DNA of 64,000 nt from Hexactinellida sp. DTS-2022 (lineage: Eukaryota; Porifera; Hexactinellida): positions 3,658,001-3,722,000 of the forward strand of contig JAPNXP010000007.1 in assembly GCA_028753945.1 (NCBI GenBank), written 5' to 3'. The notes under the pieces are model-generated. The model saw only the letters and a list, made by a program, of their open reading frames with translations, was not told where the DNA came from and ran no database searches. Position numbers and translations under genes: made by a program. This document shows positions 1-10,916 of this stretch, in pieces; position 1 is the stretch's first letter, and each line of letters begins with the position of its first letter.

Positions 1-16
1 AATGCCCTGATTAGAT

Positions 17-167
17 CAGAGGCGTGCTGGGTCCAAGGGGCCCAGGCGGGATTAAGGCCTTACTACTACTCCGAATTTTTTCGGGGGCCCTACGAGCCCA
101 CGGTAAGCAACTTTCCGGGTGATCCGGGCGGGATCCCCGCCTGCCATGTATGGCCAGCACGCCCCTG
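17..167. mobile_element. hAT-type MITE, 151 bp
   Basis: The ends are CAGAGGCGTGCTGG and CCAGCACGCCCCTG, an inverted repeat with one mismatch. The element is flanked by the exact 8-bp duplication GATTAGAT (9-16 and 168-175). CAG...CTG ends with an 8-bp TSD are the hAT signature. The GC-rich interior has no coding frame, so it is non-autonomous. Confidence 0.88.
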
Positions 168-175
168 GATTAGAT

Positions 176-724
176 TCGACGATGAAATTGTTGTATGCGA
201 ATTAATTTGGTATGATTAGAGGGTGATAGTTATAGCCAAACTTTTAGATATCGATCGCGATCTAAGGCTCAAGTTTAGTTGTACTAGTGAAATAAATTTT
301 CTAGTGAAACCAGTATTGAATCTCTATATTTCATTAATGAGACCAGATGCTTAATTTTCGATGATACCATTCAAATCGTAGCTATTAATAACATCTTCAT
401 TTATTATTCACAAGTAGGTATCTACCACAGAATTGCGATGGGAACACTAGGCGTCCCGGTCCTGTTCACTCCTTGATTATCGACGGTCCAAATCGGTCCT
501 ATATGTTTTTACTTTAGTACACATGTACAATGTATTATGATATTGGAGTGTGCTTTGAAAATTCTCAATCATATTATATATCCCTGGCTCAAATAAACAT
601 ATTAAGCTAAGATAACCAATTAGGTAATGTATTTACTGTACAGTCAGGGCCGCTTATTTGGAATATTCTCTTAGTATTAGAAACAAGTCACTGGTCCCAA
701 TAAATCGTTCCTAATGCATTTGTA
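176..724. other. AT-rich non-coding DNA with one pogo-like end
   Basis: No reading frame or recognised element fills this stretch. A sequence beginning CAGTCAGGGCCGCTTATT at about 642, preceded by TA, looks like one end of a pogo-type element and resembles the end of the MITE at 57726. No partner end was found. Confidence 0.4.
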
Positions 725-903
725 CAGTCGAAATCGGTTTTTTGCCACGGTTTTTTTGTTGCCTCTCCTGGTTATTTTGCCTCCTTGCTTCTCCTTGTTT
801 CTTCATTACCTCATAGCACTGTATAATGTTAAATACGGGTGCGTATCGGTTTTTTTGCCTCTTTTTCCATGCATTTGGGGGCCAAAAAACCCAATTTCGA
901 CTG
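725..903. mobile_element. pogo-type MITE, 179 bp
   Basis: The ends CAGTCGAAATCGGTTTTTTG and its approximate inverse at 884-903 are bounded on both sides by TA, the Tc1/mariner/pogo target. Reading frames across it are by-products of its pyrimidine-rich interior and were not called as genes. Confidence 0.7.
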
Positions 904-2086
904 TAGTAGATTATAAATTGATATTTAACAATCATATTACCTCAGAGCTTCGATGGGATCTTTGGGACTCCCGATTTGGACCGGATCGAGATCAATTTGG
1001 TCCCTGTCATAATTTTTAGCATTCGGTCCGGTCCTTAATAATCACGGACCGCCACAACCTTGCATTATTGTAATACCAGCATTTGAATTAAGATGTGTCC
1101 CATATTCTTACAAGTAATACATTCAATTCAAATTAAGACAAGAAGCACATTAACATTAATTCTCAAAGTAGTAATAATATTAATTATTATATACTATAAC
1201 TTTTTTATCTACAAGTGCAGCCCCCCCCCCCCCCCCCCCCTCCCTATATTATTAATTTAAAATTTACTTGTGCAAATAGAATATTAACTGTATTCAAACT
1301 CAGATATGAATAGAATCGTTCTTCTAATTTAATTTAGATTAGTGGTTGTATTATCGTTTATTCATGACCCCACTGATTACGCGTACAGTTAATTCAACAT
1401 TAATTTGATCGATAAGAATAATTAAGATTATTTATCGTGAAATTGTTTGTAGACAAAACTCTTAACGAATTTTCTATTATTTATTTGTCTATCTTTAATA
1501 TGGTTACCAAGTATGTGAATATTGCAATACAAAAAACCATTGTACTAATTGAATATGAAGGAGTCCGGCTTAAATTTGCATCTGGTCGATAATGGGAGAA
1601 TTTGATTTGAGCACAAATAAAAAGATTTAATGAGGGTTCATTAAAGATAAGTAATTAAATCTAATTTAGGTAATCGATATCATAGGTATGAAGAGAAGTA
1701 ATACAATAACCGATTAGAGAAACTTCATATACTGTTAAGCGAATTTTTACACTGTAAAATGTAAACTTCCCTTTATGCAAACTTCCCATATACGACATAT
1801 TGTTAAAGTACGATTAGTGCTCTGAACTGAAACTGTAATTGAACTGTAACCGAAATTTTTTCTTCAACTGAAGTTCTAACTAAACAGAATTAATTTAATT
1901 CAATCACAATTCGCAGCAATATTTGCCCTCCACCTGCCTCTCTCCTCTAAATGTAATGAAATAAAATAATTATAAATGAGAATACTAGTGTTGAACTGAG
2001 TTAAATATTACCTGACGTTAATTGCTTGTTTCCCCAATTAATTTTTACTAAATATGCCTGATACATTAATTACGAAACAAGTTCTT
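904..2086. other. AT-rich non-coding DNA with a 20-base C tract
   Basis: Nothing coding is visible. A run of 20 C occupies 1221-1240. The rest is AT-rich sequence without obvious repeats of the families seen elsewhere in the window. Confidence 0.5.
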
Positions 2087-2591
2087 TTAAGCCTACCATA
2101 CACGATGCAACTTTGTTGCATGCAACAAGATAACATACATGGTGCAACAATGTTGCATGCAACACAATTTCGTGAAACAACGTTGTATGCATCATTTATT
2201 TTCGTGCAACATTGTTGCATGGAAATTACTTTATTACAAATGGTAAAATATTATTTTAAATCAGATATTTATTCCCAATGGATTTGTTATTTTCCAATTG
2301 AATATTGTGGATTTAACACACGTTGTCGTTTCCGCATTACAAATTATTATACTTCATAGGAGGAAATTGCATTTGATCCGTCAACGCAAATTGAGAATCT
2401 CATGGGTTAAGAATTGGATCAAAATCGAGTGACACAATCAATTGATTAAATAAATTTCATCAGTTGACATATTCAGTTATTAAAATAATTCGTAAGGTGG
2501 ATCGTCTGTCCAGTTCTTAGTAGGAACTGGATATTTATATATACATCCAAACCAGTGGCAGAGCCAAAGGGTGCAGGGGGGGGCATGTTCC

Positions 2592-2739
2592 CAGGGGCGT
2601 AGCCAGGGTGGTCACTAGGGGGGTTTCCAAACAGCTTACTAGTACAGTCGACTCTGTACACTTAGACTACTGTTACGTATATCTAAGAGGTTTAGGGGGG
2701 TTTCCGGGCAACGGGAAACCCCCCCTGCCTACGCCCCTG
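2592..2739. mobile_element. hAT-type MITE (CAGGGGCGTAGCCAGG)
   Basis: The ends CAGGGGCGTAGCCAGG and the inverse of CAGGGGCGTAGGCAGG are a widespread hAT terminus. The interior repeats GGGGGGTTTCC in inverted orientation near both ends. The flanks share only GTTCC within a C-rich context, so the 8-bp TSD is not clean. Confidence 0.6.
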
Positions 2740-3086
2740 GTTCCCCCATACATTATAACCTGCCTCCCTTCAGGGTGACCATCTCCTAATTCGTAAAAAG
2801 GACATTTTATGATAATCCTTGGAATTCGTATAAACACAAGAACTAGCACTATTTCTCCTTATTGAAGCCTGATAGTTCTAAACTAATCATTGAATTGCAA
2901 TATTTTAATATTTGAATTCGAAAATAGAATGTTAGTAAATTAGTAATAATTACGAAATTGATAGTCAAATGTTACTAGTATCTGTTTACCATCATTTGCT
3001 ATCATATTTCTCTTTTGAACAAATTTTTCTCAATACAGATTCATTTTTTGTGAGCTTCGAATGCATTTCTCTGCACGCCATTGAAC

Positions 3087-3466
3087 CAGGGTTGATAAAA
3101 ATCATGATTTTTTTTAAAAAATCAAAAAAATCCGATTTTTTTGATTTAAATCAGAATTTTGATTTTAATTTTTTTTTTTTGCAATCTATATCACACTGGC
3201 GTATATTATTTGGCTAATAGATTAATTAAATTGTTAATGACATATTATCAATGTAATTTAACTCATTATCAATGTATTTCTTTTCTTTTCGCAAAAAAAC
3301 AATAGACATAAAAAATCTGATTTAAATCAAAAAAGTCCGACTTTTTTTATTTAAATCAGACTTCTTTGATTAAAATCCGATTTTTGATTAAAATCATGAT
3401 TTTTATTAATAAAAATCATTGATTTAAATCATGATTTAAATCAATGATTTAAATCAAACAACCCTG
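3087..3466. mobile_element. hAT-type MITE, CAGGGTTG family, copy 1
   Basis: The element begins CAGGGTTGATAAAAATCATG and ends ...AAATCAAACAACCCTG, with an exact 8-bp TSD CATTGAAC (3079-3086 and 3467-3474). The interior is made of GATTTAAATC-like palindromes that let the whole element fold on itself. A second copy, about 20 bp longer, is at 7418-7817. Confidence 0.9.
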
Positions 3467-3499
3467 CATTGAACCAACTGTATTAATTTCCAATCTGTT

Positions 3500-5110
3500 T
3501 CTATCATCCGTCCAATGAATTTTAGACAGGCTAAATACTCTTTCACAGCTTGCATTAGAAGCAGAAATGCAAATATGGCAGAAACCAGTTTTCTAATACA
3601 AGGAAAATTTTATCTCGTAATTACAGCCCAACACTCATCGATGCTCAGAGTTCCTATCGACAATTCGGGAAAGTGTCGTTTAAGATTACACACCTCAAAT
3701 ATATTAACATTCAATACAATTTATGGACAAAGCGACATTGCTGATTCTTTAAAATTTTTGTATTCAATTAGTTCAACATCTTCTAATAACAACCAATCTA
3801 AATTTTGGGGTATTTATTCTAAGTATAGCCATTTATTGAGGTAGTCTAACGAAATTTCATAAAATTCCAAACACTCCAATTTGAATTTTTACTTCATGAA
3901 TATTATCTATCTTATCTAGTTCAGCTTCAGTAATTGCTCCGAGAAATCCTCTTTCACTTCTGACTATCAGATTCAGCTTTAGTTTGTTTATCACACGAAT
4001 CATTTCGGGTAAACAGAGATTACTCCTTTGGAGTATCAGGTTAGTATTATTAAACAATTTAAGAGCACTGTGTATAAAGAGGAAATAACATTGATTAATA
4101 TTTTTATGAAAAAAGTTTTCTAATACCCTTGGAACAAATTCTTTCGAAAGAAAATACTACTTCAATCTCATGAAATGTATTTCTATGAAATCACAGAACT
4201 CAATCAAATCTTTATGTCCCTAAATTATTCCATTCCTTTCTCCAGAAAAATAAGAAGCAATATTTAGTGCAACGGATTCAACGTCCACTGAAAAAGCTAA
4301 ATCACATGCAATTTAAGCTGATTTGTGCAAAAGATGTGTAGGGCAACCTATAGGAATTAATTTCGGATTATATTGTTCAACTTAGTAAATACCTTTTCGC
4401 CCCGACATCGATTGATGCCACCAAAGTTTACTGGAGCAATAATATCTGCACAAAAGGCGATCACATTTTCCATGTTTAATCCGCTCTTGGAAACAATATC
4501 CAAAATCATTCTGCAACATCTCCAGCCTTTTCACTATATCTTAATTGACAAAATCTAATAACTTATTTTGTTCTCCCTTTTGATTAAAATAGCGAACCAT
4601 TATAGGGAATGTCTTTAATTCTCGATGATTTAATGCATCAGTAGATAGAGAAAATATTGTTCCAGGCTTTAGTTCAATAAGTAATTCTTCAACACTGAGA
4701 GGAGCAATAACTCCAGTGATGATTGCTTCAGTCTTTGTTCTAGCAGAATGAAAACTCTTTGCAATTTCAGAATCTGAAAACACACCGAAATAAGGCGAGA
4801 TGTGCAATCCATTGTCCTGAAAGAATGGTGATGTTTAATTGTATGAGATGCATAGGTTCCTTCTGCCGAAGCGATTTTCAAACTAACAGGCGAATATTTA
4901 CGTAAATATGTTGCCAGACAGAATCGATCAACTGATTAGAAGCAGAATGCTTTAACGAATCAATATGCTGTTTCACAGAGGAAATATCTCCACAAGAAAT
5001 GTCGATATCAATTCTACAAATTGTACAATGAGCAAATGTACTGCCTTTACTGTTGAGTATTATAAAAGAATATCTTTCTGTAAAGTCATTCCGAAAAAGA
5101 CATTTCCTTT
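3500..5110 (-). pseudogene. hAT transposase with BED-like zinc finger (decayed)
   Basis: Read on the minus strand from about 5110, the N-terminal part shows a BED-like zinc finger (HCTIC near 5020, then HIDSLKH) within a stretch starting FTERYSFI. The next frame continues AEGTYASHTIKHHHSFRTMD (about 4870-4810) and then SDSEIAKSFHSARTKTEAII, LSTDALNHRELKTFP and a VRYF motif (4780-4580). This pattern is common in animal hAT transposases of the BED/DUF4371 type. A weaker C-terminal block is at 4057-3857. The blocks lie in different frames separated by stops, and the MITE at 3087-3466 lies in the 3' flank of the gene. The protein would have cut and joined DNA at the hAT ends around it. It is not functional now. 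Confidence 0.7.
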
Positions 5111-5750
5111 TTGACTTATATGTTATTAAAAGCTAAAAAATGGACAAAAGGACAAAAAGCGATTAAAAAGGACAAAAATATTAAAGGGATAGGCACCTTA
5201 AAAAGAGGACTGTCCTCTAAGAAAAAAGACGACGGTAACCCTGTCTACTGCCCCCCCCCCCACTGACAACATCCGTGCCAACTCAGACCTGAAAGTTCAG
5301 TTTCGCATATGGCACCAATTATAGTATACCTTTAGTATTATCAGATAGATATAACTCACTCAATATATATTATTGTATTTACATTTAAGGATTCTGACTA
5401 TTTGAGATATTTAAGATTTACTATGTTGAAGATTTAGTTAGAAATTTGAGGAGACAGCCCCCTGAAATAGACTTTGCACCCCCCCTCAGATTTGTGTCTG
5501 GATCCGCCTCTTGATCCAAAACTCCCTTATTCGGCCCTGTCGTCCCGAGGCTGCCCATTACTAGAATTTATCCGGATCTTAGAATTACAATGGCTAGTAC
5601 ACGTGCAATGTCAATCCATATTTTCTAGATTCATTCAATAGTAAAAACGGTCGTTAACGGGTCGTGGATAATTTAATATAAAATAATATGCAGCAATACG
5701 ATCAGTGTTTTTAAAAATCGTGCTCAAAATTCTAATATATGCATTTCTGA

Positions 5751-6472
5751 CATAGGCGTCGAACTTTCCAATTTTTCTGAAAATCTGGGGGGGGGGCAGC
5801 CAGAGAACATTTATAAGACATTTATTTATTTTGTAATTAATACGCAAAAATCACGCATAAATAGTAAATAAATAACGTAAGTGAGATGCAAATTTACTGA
5901 GAAAGCTTAGTGAAACTTGAAATTTTGGCAAATTAAATGCTGTTATCCTCCACTGTTTCAACTAATTTTCAAGAGAAACGCCAGCTGAGGGGACGAAATC
6001 ATACTTGCCAAACCTACAGGGATCCCTGTACAGTACAGGGATTTAAACATTTTGGCGGTTCAGTACAGGCGTACAGGGATTTTTAATTTACTAATTATGT
6101 TTCAAATAATGCCTAAGAATGTCTACAGTTATGATAGTATATTCTGCCATCATTCTGCATTGACCACATAAAGGCACAACTGGTTTATATATATATTCAA
6201 GCGTACAGGGATTCTCTGTACAATATATAATTCAATGCTTTCTCAATTCTAAGTACTAATTTTGCAATGTAAGTGAATACCGTAGTAATTCTTTGGACGA
6301 GCGAGCGCAGCGAGCGAGAGATTTTTGGGGGTGTGTGCATGGATTTTGGCCAATGTACAGGGGAAAATTGGAGCCCTGTACAGGGACATGACTCAAATAG
6401 GTTGGCAGGTATGCGAAATTTTGGGGGGGGGGGGGCGAGACCTATGCTGCCCCCCCTGCAACGACGCTTATG
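5751..6472. mobile_element. MITE with CATAGGCGTCG ends, split by another MITE
   Basis: The left end is CATAGGCGTCG and the right end is the inverse of CATAAGCGTCG. The exact 8-bp TSD is ATTTCTGA (5743-5750 and 6473-6480). G-rich runs (about 5787 and 6423-6435) sit near both ends. The element at 6001-6412 is inserted in it. The same terminal motif recurs at 38020-38186. Confidence 0.85.
6001..6412. mobile_element. hAT-like MITE, nested (412 bp)
   Basis: The ends ATACTTGCCAAACCTACAGG and the inverse of ATACCTGCCAACCTA form imperfect TIRs. The flanking 8-mers ACGAAATC (5993-6000) and GCGAAATT (6413-6420) match at 6 of 8 positions. The interior repeats CTGTACAGGG in both orientations. Confidence 0.65.
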
Positions 6473-6763
6473 ATTTCTGATCGCATCATAGGTGGCTTGA
6501 TTAAGGTACTGAGAAAGTAAGCAGGTAATTAAATAGGTTACTAGAAAGTCATGAACATGTGAATTCTTCAATTGTTTTGAGAAGATGAAGAATATATCCA
6601 AATGAAAATTTTCTGAAAAACATGTACTAAATTTCCATATTTTCATGCAACAATCAACATACACGGTGCAACTTTGTTGCACGCAACATTTCAACATTCA
6701 CGATGCAATTAAGTTGCATGCAACAATGTTGTATGCAACTTCGTTGCATCGTGTAGGGTGGGC

Positions 6764-7417
6764 TTAACAATTGTACCCTCCATAGATTAAAGTGATGAAT
6801 ATTACCATTAATTGCCTACTACTTACTACTCAGATTAAATAGTGTGATTATGGCTGTCACGAATTATTCGGCAGTGTTGTTTTTTCAATTTGTACTGATA
6901 AATACCTCAACTATAATTTTAATTTTAATGATTTAATGAATCGCTAAATTTATTGGAAATTTGTGTCTGATTAAATAATTTACTATTCCTATTGTAGTTT
7001 AGGAAATGTTAAATTATTAAACCATCTTCAGTAAAAATTAATTACAGTATTTCCTATTAAAATTTCCAAATGTCGTATCAGAATAGCCGATCATCAGAAT
7101 AATCTTATCGGTCCTTATTTACCCGGATTAATAATTGTATCATGCCATGGGCGTAGTTTGTTGTACAGTTTTAATTTTCTGTAACTACAGTACAATTTGT
7201 TCTCTATAATAATGAGCAAAGAGATCCTAGTGGAATATTAAAGAATATCTTTTTTGCGGCCGACATAATTTCTTCAAAAGACAATAATTTATAATCGTTT
7301 ACAGAATCTCTTTTGGGTTTGAAGTTCAATGTCGGCCTTTGAATTATTTGAACTATATTCGTCACTCTTCAGAACCTAGACCTTCAATTTGGGTGGATAA
7401 TGATAATTACTATTATA
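6764..7417. other. AT-rich non-coding DNA
   Basis: No reading frame, TIR or clear repeat was recognised between the TTAA-flanked nest and the next MITE. Confidence 0.4.
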
Positions 7418-7817
7418 CAGGGTTGATAAAAATCATGATTTTTTTAAAAAAATCAAAAAAATCCGATTTTTTTGATTTAAATCAGAATTTGGATTTTAAT
7501 TGTTTTTTTTTGCAATCTATATCACACTGGCGTATATTATTTGGCTAATAGATTAATTACATTGTTAATGACTCATTATCAATGTAATTTGACTCATTAT
7601 CAATGTATTTTCTTTTCTTTTCGCAAAAAACAATAGACATAAAAAATCTGATTTAAATAAAAAAAGTCTGATTTAAATCAAAAAAGTCCGACTTTTTTGA
7701 TTTAAATCAGACTTCTTTGATTAAAATCAGATTTTTGATTAAAATCATGATTTTTATTAATAAAAATCATTGATTTAAATCATGATTTAAATCAATGATT
7801 TAAATCAAACAACCCTG
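7418..7817. mobile_element. hAT-type MITE, CAGGGTTG family, copy 2
   Basis: It is nearly identical to the copy at 3087-3466, with the same CAGGGTTGATAAAAATCATG start and ...CAACCCTG end. A different exact 8-bp TSD, CTATTATA (7410-7417 and 7818-7825), shows an independent insertion. One internal AATCAAAAAAGTC unit is duplicated, which accounts for most of the length difference. Confidence 0.9.
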
Positions 7818-7916
7818 CTATTATATATACACATTCTATTCGGAAACTATCATAATATCATTATGTTATACTTAATCTGTTTATTAGGGTGATCCACCTT
7901 TTTGCAGAATATAACA

Positions 7917-8688
7917 TCTTTATTATTAAATCTTGTTTGTTGTTTGTTTGTCCAGATTGTATTTAAGTGATGGGTGAATAGAAACCGCATTTAGACGTAT
8001 ATGATACAGAAACTAACTTCCAATTGTTATAATAGGTGGACAAGTATGCTGAATTTGAAATCCGCATTCATAAATGTCTAACATGAATATTTGTTGTTGT
8101 TGTTTACACAAATAGGTAAACAAATTAATGAAAATTCAAAATCAACGTAGAATTTAGCAGGCTTGGACCGGGTCAACCGTGTCACAATATTTGCTAAAAC
8201 TCCGGGTTACTACCGGGTCCGGCTTGGACTGGGTCACCGGATTACCTGGTCTACCCGGTCACTTAATTTTGATTTTACCGATTCTTCACAGTAATGGTAA
8301 TTAAAATTTATTGGTTTGTAGGATTATAACTTAGAAAGATTCATTTCTATAGTAAGTCGTTTAATATTTATGAGACATAGTACTTCAATTGAAATTTCTT
8401 TGGTATCGCTGGTAACTGTATACTTACTTACCGGGTCAACCGGGTCACCGGGTCAAAATTTACCGGGTCAGCCGGGTAATCGGGTCTGAGCTTACCGGGC
8501 TTTTTTAATCTTGACCCGCTCCAAGCCTGGAATGTAGCTTTCAAATGGTATTATAGATAAACAAGTATGCTGAACACGAATTAAGCATTTATCATTTATA
8601 ATATGAATATTTGTTGTTGTTGTTGTTACACAAATAGGTAGACTAATTGATGAAAAGACAAAATCACCCTATAAGTTAGCTTTCAACG
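7917..8688. mobile_element. Helitron-like repeat unit, interrupted by a hAT MITE
   Basis: It starts TCTTTATTATTAAATCTTG, followed by GTTTGTTTGTCC-type sequence, as in the copy at 35565. The body holds two divergent copies of a unit reading GAATATTTGTTGTTGTTG, then CACAAATAGGTAAACAAA. TC starts of this composition are typical of non-autonomous Helitrons. The 3' end is not defined here. The MITE at 8158-8529 sits inside. Confidence 0.4.
8158..8529. mobile_element. hAT-type MITE (CAGGCTTGGA ends), 372 bp
   Basis: The ends are CAGGCTTGGACCGGGTCAA and the inverse of CAGGCTTGGAGCGGGTCAA. The flanking 8-mers are GAATTTAG (8150-8157) and GAATGTAG (8530-8537), 7/8 identical. The interior repeats ACCGGGTCA-like words in both orientations. 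It is inserted in the Helitron-like unit. Confidence 0.85.
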
Positions 8689-8696
8689 GCAGAGTT

Positions 8697-8830
8697 GTGG
8701 ATTTGATTTGATTTGGATTTGATTTGGATGGATTTGATGCATTTTAAAAGGAAAATGATTTGGATTTGATTGACTATTATTTGATTTGGATTTGGATTTG
8801 ATTTAATGTTTGAGTCAAATCCTTTTTAAA
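8697..8830. repeat. GATTTG-rich degenerate simple repeat
   Basis: A degenerate array of GATTTGATTTGG words with an inverted TCAAATCC near its right side. The start CAGAGTTGTGG resembles the CAGGGTTG MITE ends, so this may be a decayed relative. Confidence 0.4.
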
Positions 8831-8986
8831 ATTTTATTTACGTACTATACAATATGTAATACATATGATATTGATGATATTACACTAACAGTAGACTCGT
8901 AAATCCGAATTTTGGGTAATTCGAACAGATTTTGTTGGCTGGCGTTCGTATTAATCGTGAATAAATATCTGTATAATACAGTAGTA

Positions 8987-9046
8987 TATATTATATTATA
9001 TTATATTATATTATATTATATTATATTATATTATATTATATTATAT
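8987..9046. repeat. TATTA microsatellite
   Basis: About twelve tandem copies of the pentamer ATATT/TATTA. Long open frames across it are artefacts of the repeat. Confidence 0.9.
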
Positions 9047-9309
9047 CTAACTAAGTACGCATCTCAATTAATTGAATCACGGAAAATTCGTCGACGGAAA
9101 ATACGTCGAATCTCTTCGTCGAACGGAATATTCGTCGAACATGCACTTGTTTTGATTGCGTATATACATACCTATAACAACCAAATTGATTCATAATATA
9201 TGATAATGAATTTAATGTCTTGATTGCGTATATAATCTAATTGATGCATAATATATGATTATGATAATGATAATGAAAAGTAGGAAATATTTATGTTTCT
9301 AATAAGAAA

Positions 9310-10650
9310 TCACAAATCAAAGTTATGAGCTATCCCTCTAGTGTATGCTAATATCTCACGATTATGGTAGTTTGAAACGATACTTTCAACTCTTTCATTG
9401 CGTACTTGACTTAGTTTAGACGGGTGTATGACTTCACCTGCCTCCCATTTTGCCAATATAGCCTCCTGCAATGACTGTTCACGTTGTAGAAATGTTAATA
9501 GCTTTCCAATAGATGGATGAGAGCATGATATCGTTGACTGAAAGGCATTATGCCAACCTTCCACATGGTTGTTAGTGCGAGCTTGGTGATTGCTTACTCT
9601 CGAATACATGTTCCACAGCCTGATTGGAAACATTGGAATCCTTCTACTCCCATTTGGTAATCTTTTACCTATATAATTATCTTCGAAATATTTCCCTATG
9701 TTCATCGCAGATTCAGGGAAGTCCTGCATTAGTAAATTAAAACTATCAATCACGTCCATTTCAGGTACAAATGCAAGACTAGGTAACATTTTTATTTTAA
9801 GTGCAAACTCGTTATCTTCTCGATAATTTACCGCTAGTCCCTCTGTTTGAACCTTGCGATAAATATTTTGGGCAAGATGGAAGAAACATCCACTTATGAC
9901 AGATATAAATTATTCTCTAATGCATTGATAGCCGCTTATCAAAATCGACCATTACGGTAAGTGGGTTTAAGGCAGGTTCTATTTCCAATAATTTTTGAAA
10001 AACACTATCATACGTTGACTCTTGTTTATTTAATAGTAAAGCATAGACGCAAGGTATGACCATTCCTTCCTTCTCAGCATGGATTGTATATAGTTGAAAG
10101 AATAAGTCTGGTACAACTTTGAATGTTCCATCGCAATACCAATGACGACATTCACTTAGAATGGATAAAAATTTGCGACTGGCAAAAATAATCATTCTTC
10201 GCTCATCTCCAAATCCGGAATCAAATGATAGGAAAGCCTCTCACTTAAGAGTCATTTTGTATTTATCTGGAATGATTATACCACCAGCATTATCGGGATG
10301 CCCACAACTTTCAATTCCTCTGCTTTTGTAGGAACGAATAGTACGTTTTACAGATTCAAATTTTGGGAATGCATTAATTGTAGCTGTATGCATAGTTTCT
10401 AACGTCGTAGATAAAATTCCCCTTGTGCTTTGTCCTGAATTTACTGCAGCTGTTTTTAAATTAGAATAGCTTTTTAGCATCTCGATACGTCCTGGAATGG
10501 GTGCATGGGTGTGATCTTCCACCATTTGTTCAATGTTTGTTGGTTTTATAATATAATCATTTGTTGTATTGATTCGAGCGCTGCATTTACCTCGTTGTTC
10601 ACATACCCAATACTAGATATTACCATTAGTCTTGTTTAAAGTATAGATGA
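9310..10650 (-). pseudogene. FLYWCH zinc finger + MULE transposase (lightly broken)
   Basis: The minus-strand order is a FLYWCH zinc finger (YWVCEQRGKCSAR near 10600, then DHTHAP near 10510), then the MULE transposase core. First Asp: HWYCDGTFK near 10130. Second: VMVDFDK near 9935. C-x2-H: GCFFHLAQNIY near 9870. Presumed Glu: NNHVEGWHNAF near 9560. The order and motifs fit Mutator-like transposases, which cut DNA at TIRs with about 9-bp TSDs. The lesions are few: one in-frame TAG just before YWVC (about 10610), one in-frame TGA after KMTLK (about 10243), and one frameshift with a stop near 9905. The N-terminus abuts the repeat starting at 10652, so the true start may be lost. No MULE TIRs were located. 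This is a young pseudogene by its low damage. Confidence 0.88.
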
Positions 10651-10651
10651 A

Positions 10652-10905
10652 ACCTAAGTTGTTTAATACGTCTTTTATTGGCTACGTATTAGGTATAATA
10701 CGTATAATGTAATACGTATTATACGTATACCTTACATATAATATCGAGCTCATGGAATTTGCTTTGAACAACTTTTGGTTTAATCGTTATTCTTTTATTG
10801 TTAATCGACTCGTAGTATAGTTTGTATAGTACAAATATTATTATTTGCTAGATGTTGTTTTTACAACAAGAATTAGAAATATTCTATTGAATTTACTTCA
10901 AAAAG
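10652..10905. mobile_element. MITE-A (CTAAGTTGTTTAATACG), truncated copy
   Basis: It matches one end and most of the body of the complete element at 22412-22774, in reverse order. Similarity stops at about 10905, where a different repeat begins. It lies directly upstream of the MULE gene remnant and may have removed that gene's start. Confidence 0.7.
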
Positions 10906-10916
10906 CAGATAATCTT

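Larger units (their letters stand above)
2771..5243 (-). mobile_element. hAT transposon carrying a decayed transposase
   Basis: One end reads CAGGGTGACCATCTCC (2771) and the other is the inverse of CAGGGTTACCGTCG (5243), a familiar hAT terminus. The transposase remnant at about 3500-5110 lies inside on the minus strand. The flanking 8-mers (CCTCCCTT and TCTACTGC) do not match, so the outer limits are inferred from the TIRs alone. It lies inside the element at 2553-5513 and is itself interrupted by the MITE at 3087-3466. Confidence 0.55.
2553..5513. mobile_element. hAT element (CAGTGGCAGAGCC end), 2.96 kb, filled by insertions
   Basis: The left end is CAGTGGCAGAGCCAAAGG and the right end is the inverse of CAAGAGGCGGATCCAG. 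The flanking 8-mers are ATCCAAAC (2545-2552) and ATCCAAAA (5514-5521), a 7/8 TSD. G-rich sequence follows each end. The interior is occupied by the elements at 2592-2739 and 2771-5243, so this was probably a short non-autonomous hAT before them. Confidence 0.7.
2091..6763. mobile_element. TTAA-flanked element with TTGCATGCAAC subterminal repeats
   Basis: The left end GCCTACCATACACGATGCAA and the right end (inverse of GCCCACCCTACACGATGCAA) are each bounded by TTAA (2087-2090 and 6764-6767), the piggyBac/Kolobok target. Both subterminal zones (2091-2225 and about 6640-6763) are packed with TTGCATGCAAC-like palindromes. I read this as one 4.7-kb element filled by later insertions. Two separate MITEs with one missing end each is the alternative. 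No transposase of its own was found. Confidence 0.55.

Noticed and set aside
711-1019. Overlapping open frames on both strands
   Set aside because: They lie across a pogo-type MITE (725-903) with T-rich interior; composition and inverted ends explain the openness.
2771-5243. 8-bp TSD for the inner hAT
   Set aside because: Flanking 8-mers CCTCCCTT and TCTACTGC do not match; borders kept on TIR evidence only.
6197-6697. 166-codon minus-strand frame
   Set aside because: It crosses the borders of two nested MITEs and the TTGCATGCAAC repeats; no domain, chance frame in repeats.
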